54,722 nucleotides of DNA, taken from NCBI RefSeq assembly GCF_000194155.1, contig NZ_GL877879.1, forward strand, positions 1,304,020-1,358,741, in the 5' to 3' direction. The notes under the pieces are model-generated. The model searched no databases, was not told the origin of the DNA, and saw only the letters and a program-made list of their open reading frames with translations. The DNA comes from Saccharopolyspora spinosa NRRL 18395 (lineage in GTDB: Bacteria; Actinomycetota; Actinomycetes; Mycobacteriales; Pseudonocardiaceae). This document shows positions 16,837-25,016 of this stretch, piece by piece (position 1 is the stretch's first letter; each line of letters starts with the position of its first letter). The translations under genes were made by a program, and so were the position numbers.

Positions 16837-17773
16837 CGAGGGACCGGGGACTCGCGTTGCAGCGGGCCCCCGACCTCTCGCCCCCATTTTTTGCGTGTCC
16901 TCGAATCGGATCGAGGACGGCCGATCGGCTATTTCGTGCGCACGTGTCTGAATCATATCTCGCAGCGCCAACAATCGCCTCCCCCGTTCGGAGATATGTT
17001 GGAAATTTACCATCATGACTACGTGAAATGCAGTCACAATTTGACCGCGAAGGTCCGCGGAGCCGATACCCGCAGCGAGCGCCCGCTCGGTGGCTTGGAC
17101 CGGAATGGCACAGATGTGACCGGCACGACCGCCGCATACCTGGGTGAGGCCGCCGCGCGGGACTTCTTCCCCGACGTCGCCGGCGGCCGGTTCGGGCTGA
17201 CCCCCGAGCAGCGGTGGGGTGATGCCCATGCGGTGCGCGGTTGCGGGTCCATATTGTCCGAGCAACCATCGCCGTGTTGCCGGGGAGGCAATGAGGTGGC
17301 CTGCTTCTTCGGAGGGATTTTGGGGGGAGGCCGAAGAAGCAGGCCACGGGCGGGCGATCGCGGTACCGCGGCTGTGTTGGGGGAGGTCCACGATCACTCC
17401 GGGCCAAGGTATGCCCGTGCGCCGAGCGATGCGCGCTCAGGCGTGCGGCCCGCGTGGCACCGCCCGGGGAGCGCCCCTTAGCCCGGGTGGGGCGTTTCCC
17501 GGTCGGATGCGGCCGCCGGCACTCCCCCGTGCAGCGCGCTGAGCTGCTCGAATTGATCGAGCGCCACTCAGCACGCCGCCCGGGATCCCGCTCCGGCCGC
17601 CAGGCACCCTCGATGCCCGCTTGGCGGCGGCGACCGGCGTTGGCCCTGCACAGCCGGGCCTTGTCACTCGACTGGGTAGTTTTCGTCCGCAGTAGCCCGA
17701 TCGGAGTAGACGGCGGGAGGGTCAGCAGGATGGCCGGATCCAGATCGAGGTCAACTGCCTGATCGATCTCGGC
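16837..17773. other. 937-bp stretch without a supported gene
   Basis: It lies between the 80-aa gene and the end of the tubulin/CHAT operon. The part around 16900-17050 is AT-richer than the genome average. The only clear structure is the long hairpin at 17296-17347. A small inverted repeat AGATCGA (17742-17748) / TCGATCT (17763-17769) lies just beyond the operon's last stop codon and could be a weak terminator. Short frames on both strands show no family-like sequence. Confidence 0.5.
17296..17347. repeat. Perfect 17-bp inverted repeat (hairpin)
   Basis: GTGGCCTGCTTCTTCGG (17296-17312) and CCGAAGAAGCAGGCCAC (17331-17347) form a perfect 17-bp stem around an 18-nt G-rich loop with the run TTTTGGGGGG. 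It stands in a gene-poor area, about 430 bp beyond the end of the minus-strand operon. It could be a terminator, the end of a lost element, or a structured RNA. Confidence 0.8.
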
Positions 17774-19711
17774 TCAGGTGCCGACTCGGTCCGCCTCGAT
17801 CATCCCGGCCATCGCGAGGATGGCGACGAGCGGCTCCAGCGCCCGGACCGGCTCGAACCCGCGCGGGAACCGCTCCTGCCCCGGCGCGGCTTCGCTGCCG
17901 CTGGCCGACACGAAGTGCAGGGTGCACCGGTCGAAGACGCTGAACGGGGCCAGCGCGGCGTGCTCCCCACGGTTCTGCAGGAACGCGAAGACCGAACTGC
18001 TCTCCATGTGCAGGAGCGCGGGATCGATCGTCGCGAGAGCATCGTTGCGGTGCCGCAGCCAGCGGTCGATCGGCGGGAGGTATCGCAGCCGGTCGGACTT
18101 GGTCGCGACGATCGCCGCGGGCAGTCGTTCGAAATCCGGCACCGCCCGGAGCCGGGCCAGGGACATCTCGAACGCCTGGTTGCCGACGCGCTCGGGCGCG
18201 GCTTCCAGCCCGTGCACGAAGATCACGGAGCCGGTGCCGATCAGGAAGCGCGCGAGCCGGGCGTCGCCGACCGCCTGCAGGTCCTCGCCCGCCACGTCGA
18301 AGAACACCAGTGGCCGGATTCCGCCCGGCCCGCTGAGCAGCAGGATCTCCGCCGGGTCGGTCAGGCCTTCGGGGGTGGCCGGCAGTTGCGCACCGCGTTG
18401 GGCCGGTTCGAGGGTCTGCTTCCGGTAGCGGTCGTGGCGGTGCAGGTCCAGCGCGGTCGCCGTCAGCCCGTAGGGCGTCAGGCCGCCGCGATCGACCACC
18501 TCGCGGACCATCGCGGCGAGCAGGTGGGTCTTCCCCGCCGATGGGCGGCCGATCATCGCCACGACCAGCGGCGGGCCGTGGTCGTGGTACGTCGCGGGCA
18601 GGAAATGCTCGGCGACGTCGTCCGACGGGTTGGGGCACCGGCGGTAGCCGCTGAGGCTGCGAAACTGCCGCTTCTGCGGGTCCTGCGAGGACGAGTCGTC
18701 CTCGACGAACTTCCCGTCGTCGTGACGCCACAGCTCGTCGTCTGGCAGCGGACGCGGATAGGAGTCCAAGCACACCGGGCAGCGGACCAGCGCGGGCTGT
18801 TCGTCCACTTCGGACTTCGAGGCGCGCCGCCAGGGCAGCCAGGACCGCGACGGGGCGCTCTGCACCGCCTGCGCCGCCGCGTTTCCCCGCTTGCGCCGCA
18901 ACAGGTTCATGTAGGCCTCGACGCCCGGGACCAGCGCGCTGCCGGGAACGAGGACCGGCACTTCCGTTGGCTCGCGGAGCCTGGTCAGCAGGTCCGCCGG
19001 AGTCGGGCGGACCTCCGGCGGGTTGGCGAAAACCCCGTCGAGCAGCGTGCTCAGCGCGCCGCCGTCCACCGTGAGGTCCGGCGCGCCGCGCCCGGTGTGC
19101 GGGTGCACCGTGCGCCAGAGCGCCAGGCCCGCGTCCCAGACGTCGTCGCGGACGTCGGCTCGCCGGCCGTCGGGCGTCTCTCGCGGCTCGCCGATCCCGG
19201 CGGCCCGCTCGAAGTCGACGAGCTGCACGGTCCTGCTCCCGGAATCCCACCGCAGTGCCCCGAGCTCCACCCGGCCGTGGGTCACGCCGGCGACGGCGGC
19301 GAGGTGCAGGGCGCGCAGCACGCCTACCTGAAGCCGGTAGCGGTGCTGCGCCCCGAGTTCCGGCAGCAGCCCCTCGACGGGTTCGCCCCGGTACGGCTCG
19401 ACGAGGACGAACGGCTCGTCGCCGTCCACGTCGTAGTACCGCAGCCTCGGCAGCTCGGGCGGGTAGCTGTCGTGCGGGAACGCCCACGCGAAGCGGTGCA
19501 GGGCCCGGATCTCGCGGTCCAGCGGGCGAAGCAGCCCCGGACCACCGGAATCGGCGCGGGGAACCCATTTCTGCAGCAGCTGCGGGCCGTCGTCCACCGA
19601 CACCAGGCGGGTCGGCAGGCCGCCACCGGAGACACCGACGTCGCCGGCGACCGCCAGCCGGATCGTGCGCGGCGTGCCGTCGATCGCGCGGCACCGCACT
19701 TCGGTCGTCAT
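17774..19711 (-). CDS. Pseudokinase-zinc ribbon-GTPase fusion (double-GTPase-like)
   Basis: A 645-aa cytoplasmic protein with three parts. Residues about 45-200 resemble a protein-kinase fold ('LDREIRALHRF', 'PFVLVEPYRGEPVEGLL', 'THGRVELGALRWD', 'VQLVDFERA'), but the catalytic HRD is replaced by HGRV and DFG by DFE, so it is probably a pseudokinase. Residues 311-360 hold zinc-ribbon-like cysteines (CPVC and RRCPNP). The C-terminal half is a P-loop GTPase: G1 GRPSAGKTH (388-396), G3 DVAGE (472-476), G4 TKSD (537-540). It resembles the DO-GTPase2-type proteins of actinobacterial conflict loci. The ATG at 19711 overlaps the previous stop (ATGA). It is the last gene of the six-gene operon and a likely NTP switch for it. 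Confidence 0.75.
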   Translation of the reverse strand: MTTEVRCRAIDGTPRTIRLAVAGDVGVSGGGLPTRLVSVDDGPQLLQKWVPRADSGGPGLLRPLDREIRALHRFAWAFPHDSYPPELPRLRYYDVDGDEPFVLVEPYRGEPVEGLLPELGAQHRYRLQVGVLRALHLAAVAGVTHGRVELGALRWDSGSRTVQLVDFERAAGIGEPRETPDGRRADVRDDVWDAGLALWRTVHPHTGRGAPDLTVDGGALSTLLDGVFANPPEVRPTPADLLTRLREPTEVPVLVPGSALVPGVEAYMNLLRRKRGNAAAQAVQSAPSRSWLPWRRASKSEVDEQPALVRCPVCLDSYPRPLPDDELWRHDDGKFVEDDSSSQDPQKRQFRSLSGYRRCPNPSDDVAEHFLPATYHDHGPPLVVAMIGRPSAGKTHLLAAMVREVVDRGGLTPYGLTATALDLHRHDRYRKQTLEPAQRGAQLPATPEGLTDPAEILLLSGPGGIRPLVFFDVAGEDLQAVGDARLARFLIGTGSVIFVHGLEAAPERVGNQAFEMSLARLRAVPDFERLPAAIVATKSDRLRYLPPIDRWLRHRNDALATIDPALLHMESSSVFAFLQNRGEHAALAPFSVFDRCTLHFVSASGSEAAPGQERFPRGFEPVRALEPLVAILAMAGMIEADRVGT

Positions 19712-21882
19712 TGGAACACCCCCTCCCTGAGCGGGACGAGCCGCACGGTGCCCGCGATCTCGGCTTCGCCGGTCCAGGTGACGCCCGACAGATCCCCGCA
19801 CCGACCGCCGCGTACCGACACGGGTGCGAACCGCACGAGTTGTGCGCGGTCGGCCATGCCGCTGACGGCACCGAGCTGCCGGGCGTGGCACAGTTGCGTC
19901 ATCTCGGCTTCGACGTCGCACCGGAGCGCGTCGCCGACCTGAGAGTCGTCCCACAGCCGGGCGGCGAGTTCGGCGCGATGGGCGCGTTCGCGGGCGAAGG
20001 GCGGTGGCACGAGCAATCCGTACTGCCCGAGGTGTTCGCGGTAGGCGGTGAGCAGCCGCTCGGCCTCCCGCGCGTGTTCTTCACGCGCCGCAGGCCGATC
20101 GGCGTCGATCCCGGCCCAGCACGGGCGGAGGGCGGCGATCGTCAGGTCGACTAGGTCGGTGACGACGACCTCACACACCTCCTGGTGGACGTCCCGGTCC
20201 GGTGGGTCGTACGGGTGGTTTCCATCGTGCTGCTCGGGAGAACCGAGCAGGTTGGCCGCGCGCCCGGCGAGCACTTCCCGGACGGCGGTCAAGCCGATCG
20301 ACACCTGGCGCAGCCCCTCCGCGAACATCGCGCGCCGGGCCGAGGGCCGCCACTCGGCCCGGATCACCCCGTCCACCAGCTGCGCGGACCCGGCCAACCG
20401 GTCCCGGAGCCCGTCGAAGTCGAGCTTGCGCCGCCACTGCCGCACCGAACTCCGCCAGCCGACCCCAATCGTCCAGGCGGACAGCACCACCGCGAGCAGA
20501 ACCGCGACCGCGCCCAGCAAGTCCGGAATTCCCGCACCGACAACGAGGAAGACCAGCAGCCAGCCGCCGAACACCGGCAATCCCCAGAACAACGCGGTGG
20601 GCGGCGCGGCCTCGGCGAAGCCCTGCTCGCCGGTCGCGGTCGGTTCCCGCGCCTGCAGCACCAGACCAGCGGCGAACCACGCCAAGACCAGCAGGGGCAA
20701 GAAGAACGCGGTGGCGATGCCCAGTGCGTGGGTTCCAAGCGCCGCGAGACCACCGGCCACCGCCGCTAGCGGCACCGCCAGCGAAGGCGGCGGCCACGTC
20801 GGGAGCCGCGGTGCCGGTCCGGCTGGCGGCGCCAGCCCCTCCAGCTCGGCGATGGCCGCCGAGCAACCTTGCGGCTCCTGGCCGACCCGTTCCGCGTCGA
20901 GGTCGGGGAGCAGGCACGCCACCGACCGGTACCGCCCGAGCCACTCCTCGACGAGCCGGCGCGAGCGGTCGCGGATGTCCCGCGGCCGCGCCGGAACCGG
21001 GCCACGCACCCCGAGTCGCACGACGACGTCCCTGCCGACGCGCTGTCCCCGCAGGTTCTCGTCGATGCGGTGCAACTGCTGGGTGGCCTTGTCGTGGAAG
21101 TCCCGCACCGCCGCCCGCGCCTCGGCGAGGACCGGCCCCACGGCCGGTCTCGGGGGCCGCTTCGGGAGCGGGGCGAGGAAGTGGTCGACGCGGGTGAGCG
21201 CGTGGTCGGCCGCGTTGAGCGCCGTGACGGCGCGGGTGTGGGCCTCCGCCAGCTCCGCGCCGGGGAGCAGGACGTCCTCGGCGGAGTCGACCTCGATGGT
21301 TTCCCGGACAGCGGCCCGGAATTCGTCCCGGGGCAGTTCCTGCGCCCCGCCCCGGCCCGCGTCCGGGTCGGTGAACCACGCGATGGCTTCCTCCTGCGCC
21401 CGGCGCAGCTCGACCTCGTGCAGGCTGGTCCGCTCCAGGACCAGGCCCGCGCTGGCCGTGCTGTAGGGCAGGGTGTTGACGGCCTTCACCACGGCGGCGA
21501 AGACCGCCGGATCGGTGAGGGCGTCGACCAGCTGTCCCAGGCCGGAGACCGCGGCTCGCGCGACCGCTCGCACCAGCGGCTCGGCCGGTCGCCACCGGAT
21601 CCCGTCGGAGTGGCCGATCCAGACGGTCGCCGCCCGCTCGACGGGCGCCAGCGACGGCGCGGGCCGGATCCGCACCGCGCCGTCGGCGTGCCCGCCGTCG
21701 ACGGCGACGCAGAGCACCCCGGAGACCGCGGGATTCCCGAGCAGCGCTTGGTAAACGTCGTCGTGCTCGGCGGCCTTCTCCGCGTCGTCGAGCACCAGGA
21801 CCGCGCCTGCGGCCTGCTCGGCATCGCACTCGCCATTGCGCAGGTCGACGACGAGGACGGGGTCGTCGCGGCGGGCGGTCAC
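19708..21882 (-). CDS. Four-helix membrane protein of the tubulin/CHAT operon
   Basis: A 724-aa protein with soluble domains on both sides of a central hydrophobic block. Four membrane helices lie at about 367-388, 391-410, 430-452 and 455-476. The N-terminal part begins like a ligand- or nucleotide-binding fold ('PVLVVDLRNGE', 'AGAVLVLDDAEKAAEHDDVYQALL'), then turns helical. The C-terminal part is helical and ends in a beta-rich segment. Starts and stops overlap both neighbours by 4 bp. I do not recognise a family; it probably anchors the tubulin-like and GTPase partners to the membrane, inferred from topology and gene order. Confidence 0.7.
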   Translation of the reverse strand: MTARRDDPVLVVDLRNGECDAEQAAGAVLVLDDAEKAAEHDDVYQALLGNPAVSGVLCVAVDGGHADGAVRIRPAPSLAPVERAATVWIGHSDGIRWRPAEPLVRAVARAAVSGLGQLVDALTDPAVFAAVVKAVNTLPYSTASAGLVLERTSLHEVELRRAQEEAIAWFTDPDAGRGGAQELPRDEFRAAVRETIEVDSAEDVLLPGAELAEAHTRAVTALNAADHALTRVDHFLAPLPKRPPRPAVGPVLAEARAAVRDFHDKATQQLHRIDENLRGQRVGRDVVVRLGVRGPVPARPRDIRDRSRRLVEEWLGRYRSVACLLPDLDAERVGQEPQGCSAAIAELEGLAPPAGPAPRLPTWPPPSLAVPLAAVAGGLAALGTHALGIATAFFLPLLVLAWFAAGLVLQAREPTATGEQGFAEAAPPTALFWGLPVFGGWLLVFLVVGAGIPDLLGAVAVLLAVVLSAWTIGVGWRSSVRQWRRKLDFDGLRDRLAGSAQLVDGVIRAEWRPSARRAMFAEGLRQVSIGLTAVREVLAGRAANLLGSPEQHDGNHPYDPPDRDVHQEVCEVVVTDLVDLTIAALRPCWAGIDADRPAAREEHAREAERLLTAYREHLGQYGLLVPPPFARERAHRAELAARLWDDSQVGDALRCDVEAEMTQLCHARQLGAVSGMADRAQLVRFAPVSVRGGRCGDLSGVTWTGEAEIAGTVRLVPLREGVFQ

Positions 21883-24800
21883 CGGTCGACCGCCGGGGAC
21901 CGATAGTCGAAGTAGTTAGTCATGTCCCGCAGGTTCGCGAACGGTGCCTGCACGCCCCGGAAGGGCAGTTCCAGCGCGGCGGGCAGGGTCCGGGTCCAGA
22001 ACTCCTCGATCAGGTCGAGCTGTTCGCCCGCGCCGATTCCAGGCCGGTCGCGGATCTCGTCGAGCAACTGCGCTTCCTTCGCCGGGAGCTGGTGGAGCGT
22101 GGTGTAGAGCGGCGACGGCGGCTCGGGATCGCGGTCCACGTTGCGCGGCTTGATCGAGATCAGCTCCGCGGCGAGGTCGCGATTGGTGCCGCTGCCGTTG
22201 CTGATCACCCACTCCTCGTAGGCCTGCAGCAGGCTGCCCCACGAGGAGAGCTCCCGGAACGGGGTGAGGTCCAGGACCAGCGGCGGGGCGTCGGTGTGGC
22301 CGGTGTGCACCCGGATCCGCTGCGGGCTGCGGTCGTGTCCGGGCGGGTCCACCTCCACGAGGCCGTTCCACATCGCGTTGAGGAAGCTCTGCAGGATCAG
22401 CGCGCGGTCGGTCGGGGTGGAGATCAGGTAGCCCGGTGCCCTGCCGAGCCGCTGGCGCCACGACAGCCGGTCGTCGGCCCGCTCGTACCGCCGGGCGTCC
22501 GCCGCGAGCTGGACGGCCTCGCGCATCTCGGGCACCTGGGTGATGCCCATGCCGGTGCGGAAGAAGACGACGACGAGCGAATCGGACTCGTTCGGCCGGA
22601 ACACGATCGACGGCGCGTGCTCGGACGGCAGCAGTTCTCGCCGCAGGAACGTCTCCACGGCGTTGTCGGGCGCGCTGCCGGGGTAGGAGATGAGCACCTT
22701 CAGGTCTCCCTCGCCGGCGGGCGCGTACCCACCGGGGACCAGCCCGGCCAGCTGCTTGCGGAAGTGCGTGATGTCGGCGTCGTCGATGGCCGTGTCGGCC
22801 CGGCCGACGGTCGCCGCGAGCAGGTCCCGGATCGACGGGACGAGGGCCCGCTCGCCGCCGCCGGGCCGGAAGCACTCCGAGACGGCGCCGCGAATCCGTT
22901 GGCGCACCAGGTGAACCGCCGCTTCGGGCTGCTGCCGGCCGACTCGGTAGGCGCCGGACCAGCCGTCCTCGCCGAGGATCAGGCCGACGATGTCGGCCGC
23001 CGTGTAATTCGTGCCGAGCCGGTCGCGGAACCGCTCCACCAGGGCCTCGCGCACCCGCGAGTAGAAGCCCTCCAGCCCGCCTTGTCCGGGTGGCAGCAGG
23101 TAGGACACCCCGAGCCGGGGCGCGTAGAGCTGCGCGGCGCGTTCGGAGAACTGCCGGTCGTCTGCGGCGATGTGATCCGCGAATTCGTCGGTGATGGCGG
23201 TGAGCCGGTCGCAGAACGAGCGCCAGCGCGGCTCCCAGACCCGCTCGTTATTGCGCCACGCCTCGTGCCACTGCCGCCGGACCCGCCACTGGTACCAGGC
23301 GTCCTGGTCCTCGACCGCCTCCTGGACGCCCTGGTCCGGCCAGCGCAGCCGCCGCAACGTGCGCCGCCGCTGCACGGTCTCGGGCTGCGGCGGGTGCAGT
23401 CCGAACTCGCCCGGCGCCCGCCGGGATTCCTTGCGGTCGTTGAGGATCTTCTCGTACCCGCCCCGGTCGAGCTTCTCGGGATAGGCCGGATCGCCGCGCA
23501 GAACCCGCCGCAGCCGGAACGGGTCGATCGTGCGCGACAGCTCCTCCGCGGCCTTGGCCGGGTCGAAGTCCCGGGCCAACCGGCCGAGGTGCGGGCCCAG
23601 CAGGCGCTCGTTGCGGTCCAGGCTCTCCTGCATGGTCCGCGCCCGGGCGCTCAGCGCCTGGATGATCGAGTCGTAGCCGACGGGGACGTCCTCGACGTCG
23701 GCGAAGGGCTCCAGCGGCGCGCAGGTCAGGAAGCCCTCCAGCCCGGCGGCGACGTCGAAGCGCTCGATGAGGTCGCGGTTGCGCACCCCGGCCCCGGTCG
23801 GTGCCTGCCGCATGACCCGCACCGCCTCGGCCAGCAGCCGCGAGCTGACCACGTCCGCGAGCACCGCGAGCGGGATGGTCAGCGAGGCGACCGCGGACGT
23901 CGACACGCCCCGCCGGCCGATGCCGGTGTCGGCGAACGCCGAGCGGCTGGCCGTGTCGTTGATGAAGCGGTCGGCGAAGGACTGATCGCCCTCGGAGCCG
24001 GCGCCGATCAGGGTGGTGACCAGCGAGACCATCGAGCGGACCAGGTCATCGCCGCTGACCCCGTCCTTCGGCCGGCCGAACAGGAAGGCGGTCTGCACGG
24101 TGGCGGGCCGCAGGCTGGTCGGGCGCGGTTCGCCGGGGAACCAGACCGACAGCGGGCCCACGTCCTGGGCACCGCCGACCTCGTCCCCGGCCCCCTGGGC
24201 GTTCTGGTCGTCGATCAGGCGGAACAGGTCGACGAGCGCGGTGGCCGAGTTGAGCACGGCGGCCCGGCCGCCGCCCATGCCTTCCTTGAACGCCGAGGGC
24301 ATCAGCACCAGCGGGTAGATCCGGGCCTCCGTCCCGGCCTGCCGCAGGTGCTCGCCGATCAGGTGCAGGTAGTCGTAGAAGATGCCGCTGCCGGTGCCGC
24401 CGGCCACCGAGAAGGCGACGAACACGTCGACGGCGTTGCCCAGCTTCCCGCCGAGCTCGTGCAGCACCGCCCCGGAGGCCTTGATCCGCTGCATCGCCGC
24501 GGTCACGCCGTGCAGCACGGCGCCGGGTCCGTGGCCCTGGCGCATCGTCTCGAACAGCACCGCCCGGCCGACCGTCGGGAGCTGGCCGGCGCCCGCGCTC
24601 AGCGGCGCCACCCGGGGATCGGTCTCCGGCCCGGGCAGCCAGCCGATGGGCTCGTCCAGGGTGATCCGCATCGCCTGGGCCAGTTGCGCGCTGTTGTGGT
24701 GGTTCGGCGGGACGAGGTTCGCGATGAGGTGCGTGGTGTGCTGTGCGGCGACGTGGTGGTCGGAGCTGGGCACCACGTTCGGCAGCACCTTGCTCAGCTC

Positions 24801-25001
24801 GTCGATGCTGAGGTCCGCGTACACGAACTGAAGGCAGGACGGCAGCTGGTAGGGCAGGTAGTCGTGCCCGTGCATGCGCGCGATGAGCTCGGTGCCGTCG
24901 GGGCCGCAGAGCGACTCGCGTAGCACTCGCTCCAGCTCGCGGCCGACGCGGCATCCGGTGCCCCCGAGGCCGAGGAACAGCATCGGCTGGTGGATCTTCA
25001 T
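21879..25001 (-). CDS. Tubulin/FtsZ-like GTPase (Tubulin_2-like family)
   Basis: A 1040-aa protein whose first 400 residues look like a large tubulin/FtsZ-fold domain. A glycine loop 'FLGLGGTGCRVGREL' (about 9-23) is followed by the tubulin signature GGTGSGI (201-207) and then 'LVLMPSAFKEG'. The remainder is long, charged and mostly helical, about three times the size of FtsZ. Proteins of this kind are known in Pfam as 'Tubulin like'. GTP-driven polymerisation is plausible but unproven. It starts 15 bp after the vWA gene and its stop overlaps the next start by 4 bp, so it is the centre of the six-gene operon. GTG/ATG choice: the ATG at 25001 has GAGGAC/GGGGTCC upstream and fits the family start 'PMLFLGLGGTG'. 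Confidence 0.82.
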   Translation of the reverse strand: MKIHQPMLFLGLGGTGCRVGRELERVLRESLCGPDGTELIARMHGHDYLPYQLPSCLQFVYADLSIDELSKVLPNVVPSSDHHVAAQHTTHLIANLVPPNHHNSAQLAQAMRITLDEPIGWLPGPETDPRVAPLSAGAGQLPTVGRAVLFETMRQGHGPGAVLHGVTAAMQRIKASGAVLHELGGKLGNAVDVFVAFSVAGGTGSGIFYDYLHLIGEHLRQAGTEARIYPLVLMPSAFKEGMGGGRAAVLNSATALVDLFRLIDDQNAQGAGDEVGGAQDVGPLSVWFPGEPRPTSLRPATVQTAFLFGRPKDGVSGDDLVRSMVSLVTTLIGAGSEGDQSFADRFINDTASRSAFADTGIGRRGVSTSAVASLTIPLAVLADVVSSRLLAEAVRVMRQAPTGAGVRNRDLIERFDVAAGLEGFLTCAPLEPFADVEDVPVGYDSIIQALSARARTMQESLDRNERLLGPHLGRLARDFDPAKAAEELSRTIDPFRLRRVLRGDPAYPEKLDRGGYEKILNDRKESRRAPGEFGLHPPQPETVQRRRTLRRLRWPDQGVQEAVEDQDAWYQWRVRRQWHEAWRNNERVWEPRWRSFCDRLTAITDEFADHIAADDRQFSERAAQLYAPRLGVSYLLPPGQGGLEGFYSRVREALVERFRDRLGTNYTAADIVGLILGEDGWSGAYRVGRQQPEAAVHLVRQRIRGAVSECFRPGGGERALVPSIRDLLAATVGRADTAIDDADITHFRKQLAGLVPGGYAPAGEGDLKVLISYPGSAPDNAVETFLRRELLPSEHAPSIVFRPNESDSLVVVFFRTGMGITQVPEMREAVQLAADARRYERADDRLSWRQRLGRAPGYLISTPTDRALILQSFLNAMWNGLVEVDPPGHDRSPQRIRVHTGHTDAPPLVLDLTPFRELSSWGSLLQAYEEWVISNGSGTNRDLAAELISIKPRNVDRDPEPPSPLYTTLHQLPAKEAQLLDEIRDRPGIGAGEQLDLIEEFWTRTLPAALELPFRGVQAPFANLRDMTNYFDYRSPAVDR

Positions 25002-25016
25002 GGTGGGGTCCTCACT

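Noticed and set aside
22092..24923. 943-codon plus-strand frame opposite the tubulin-like gene
   Set aside because: Antisense shadow: no motifs, and the opposite strand carries GGTGSG and coupled starts.
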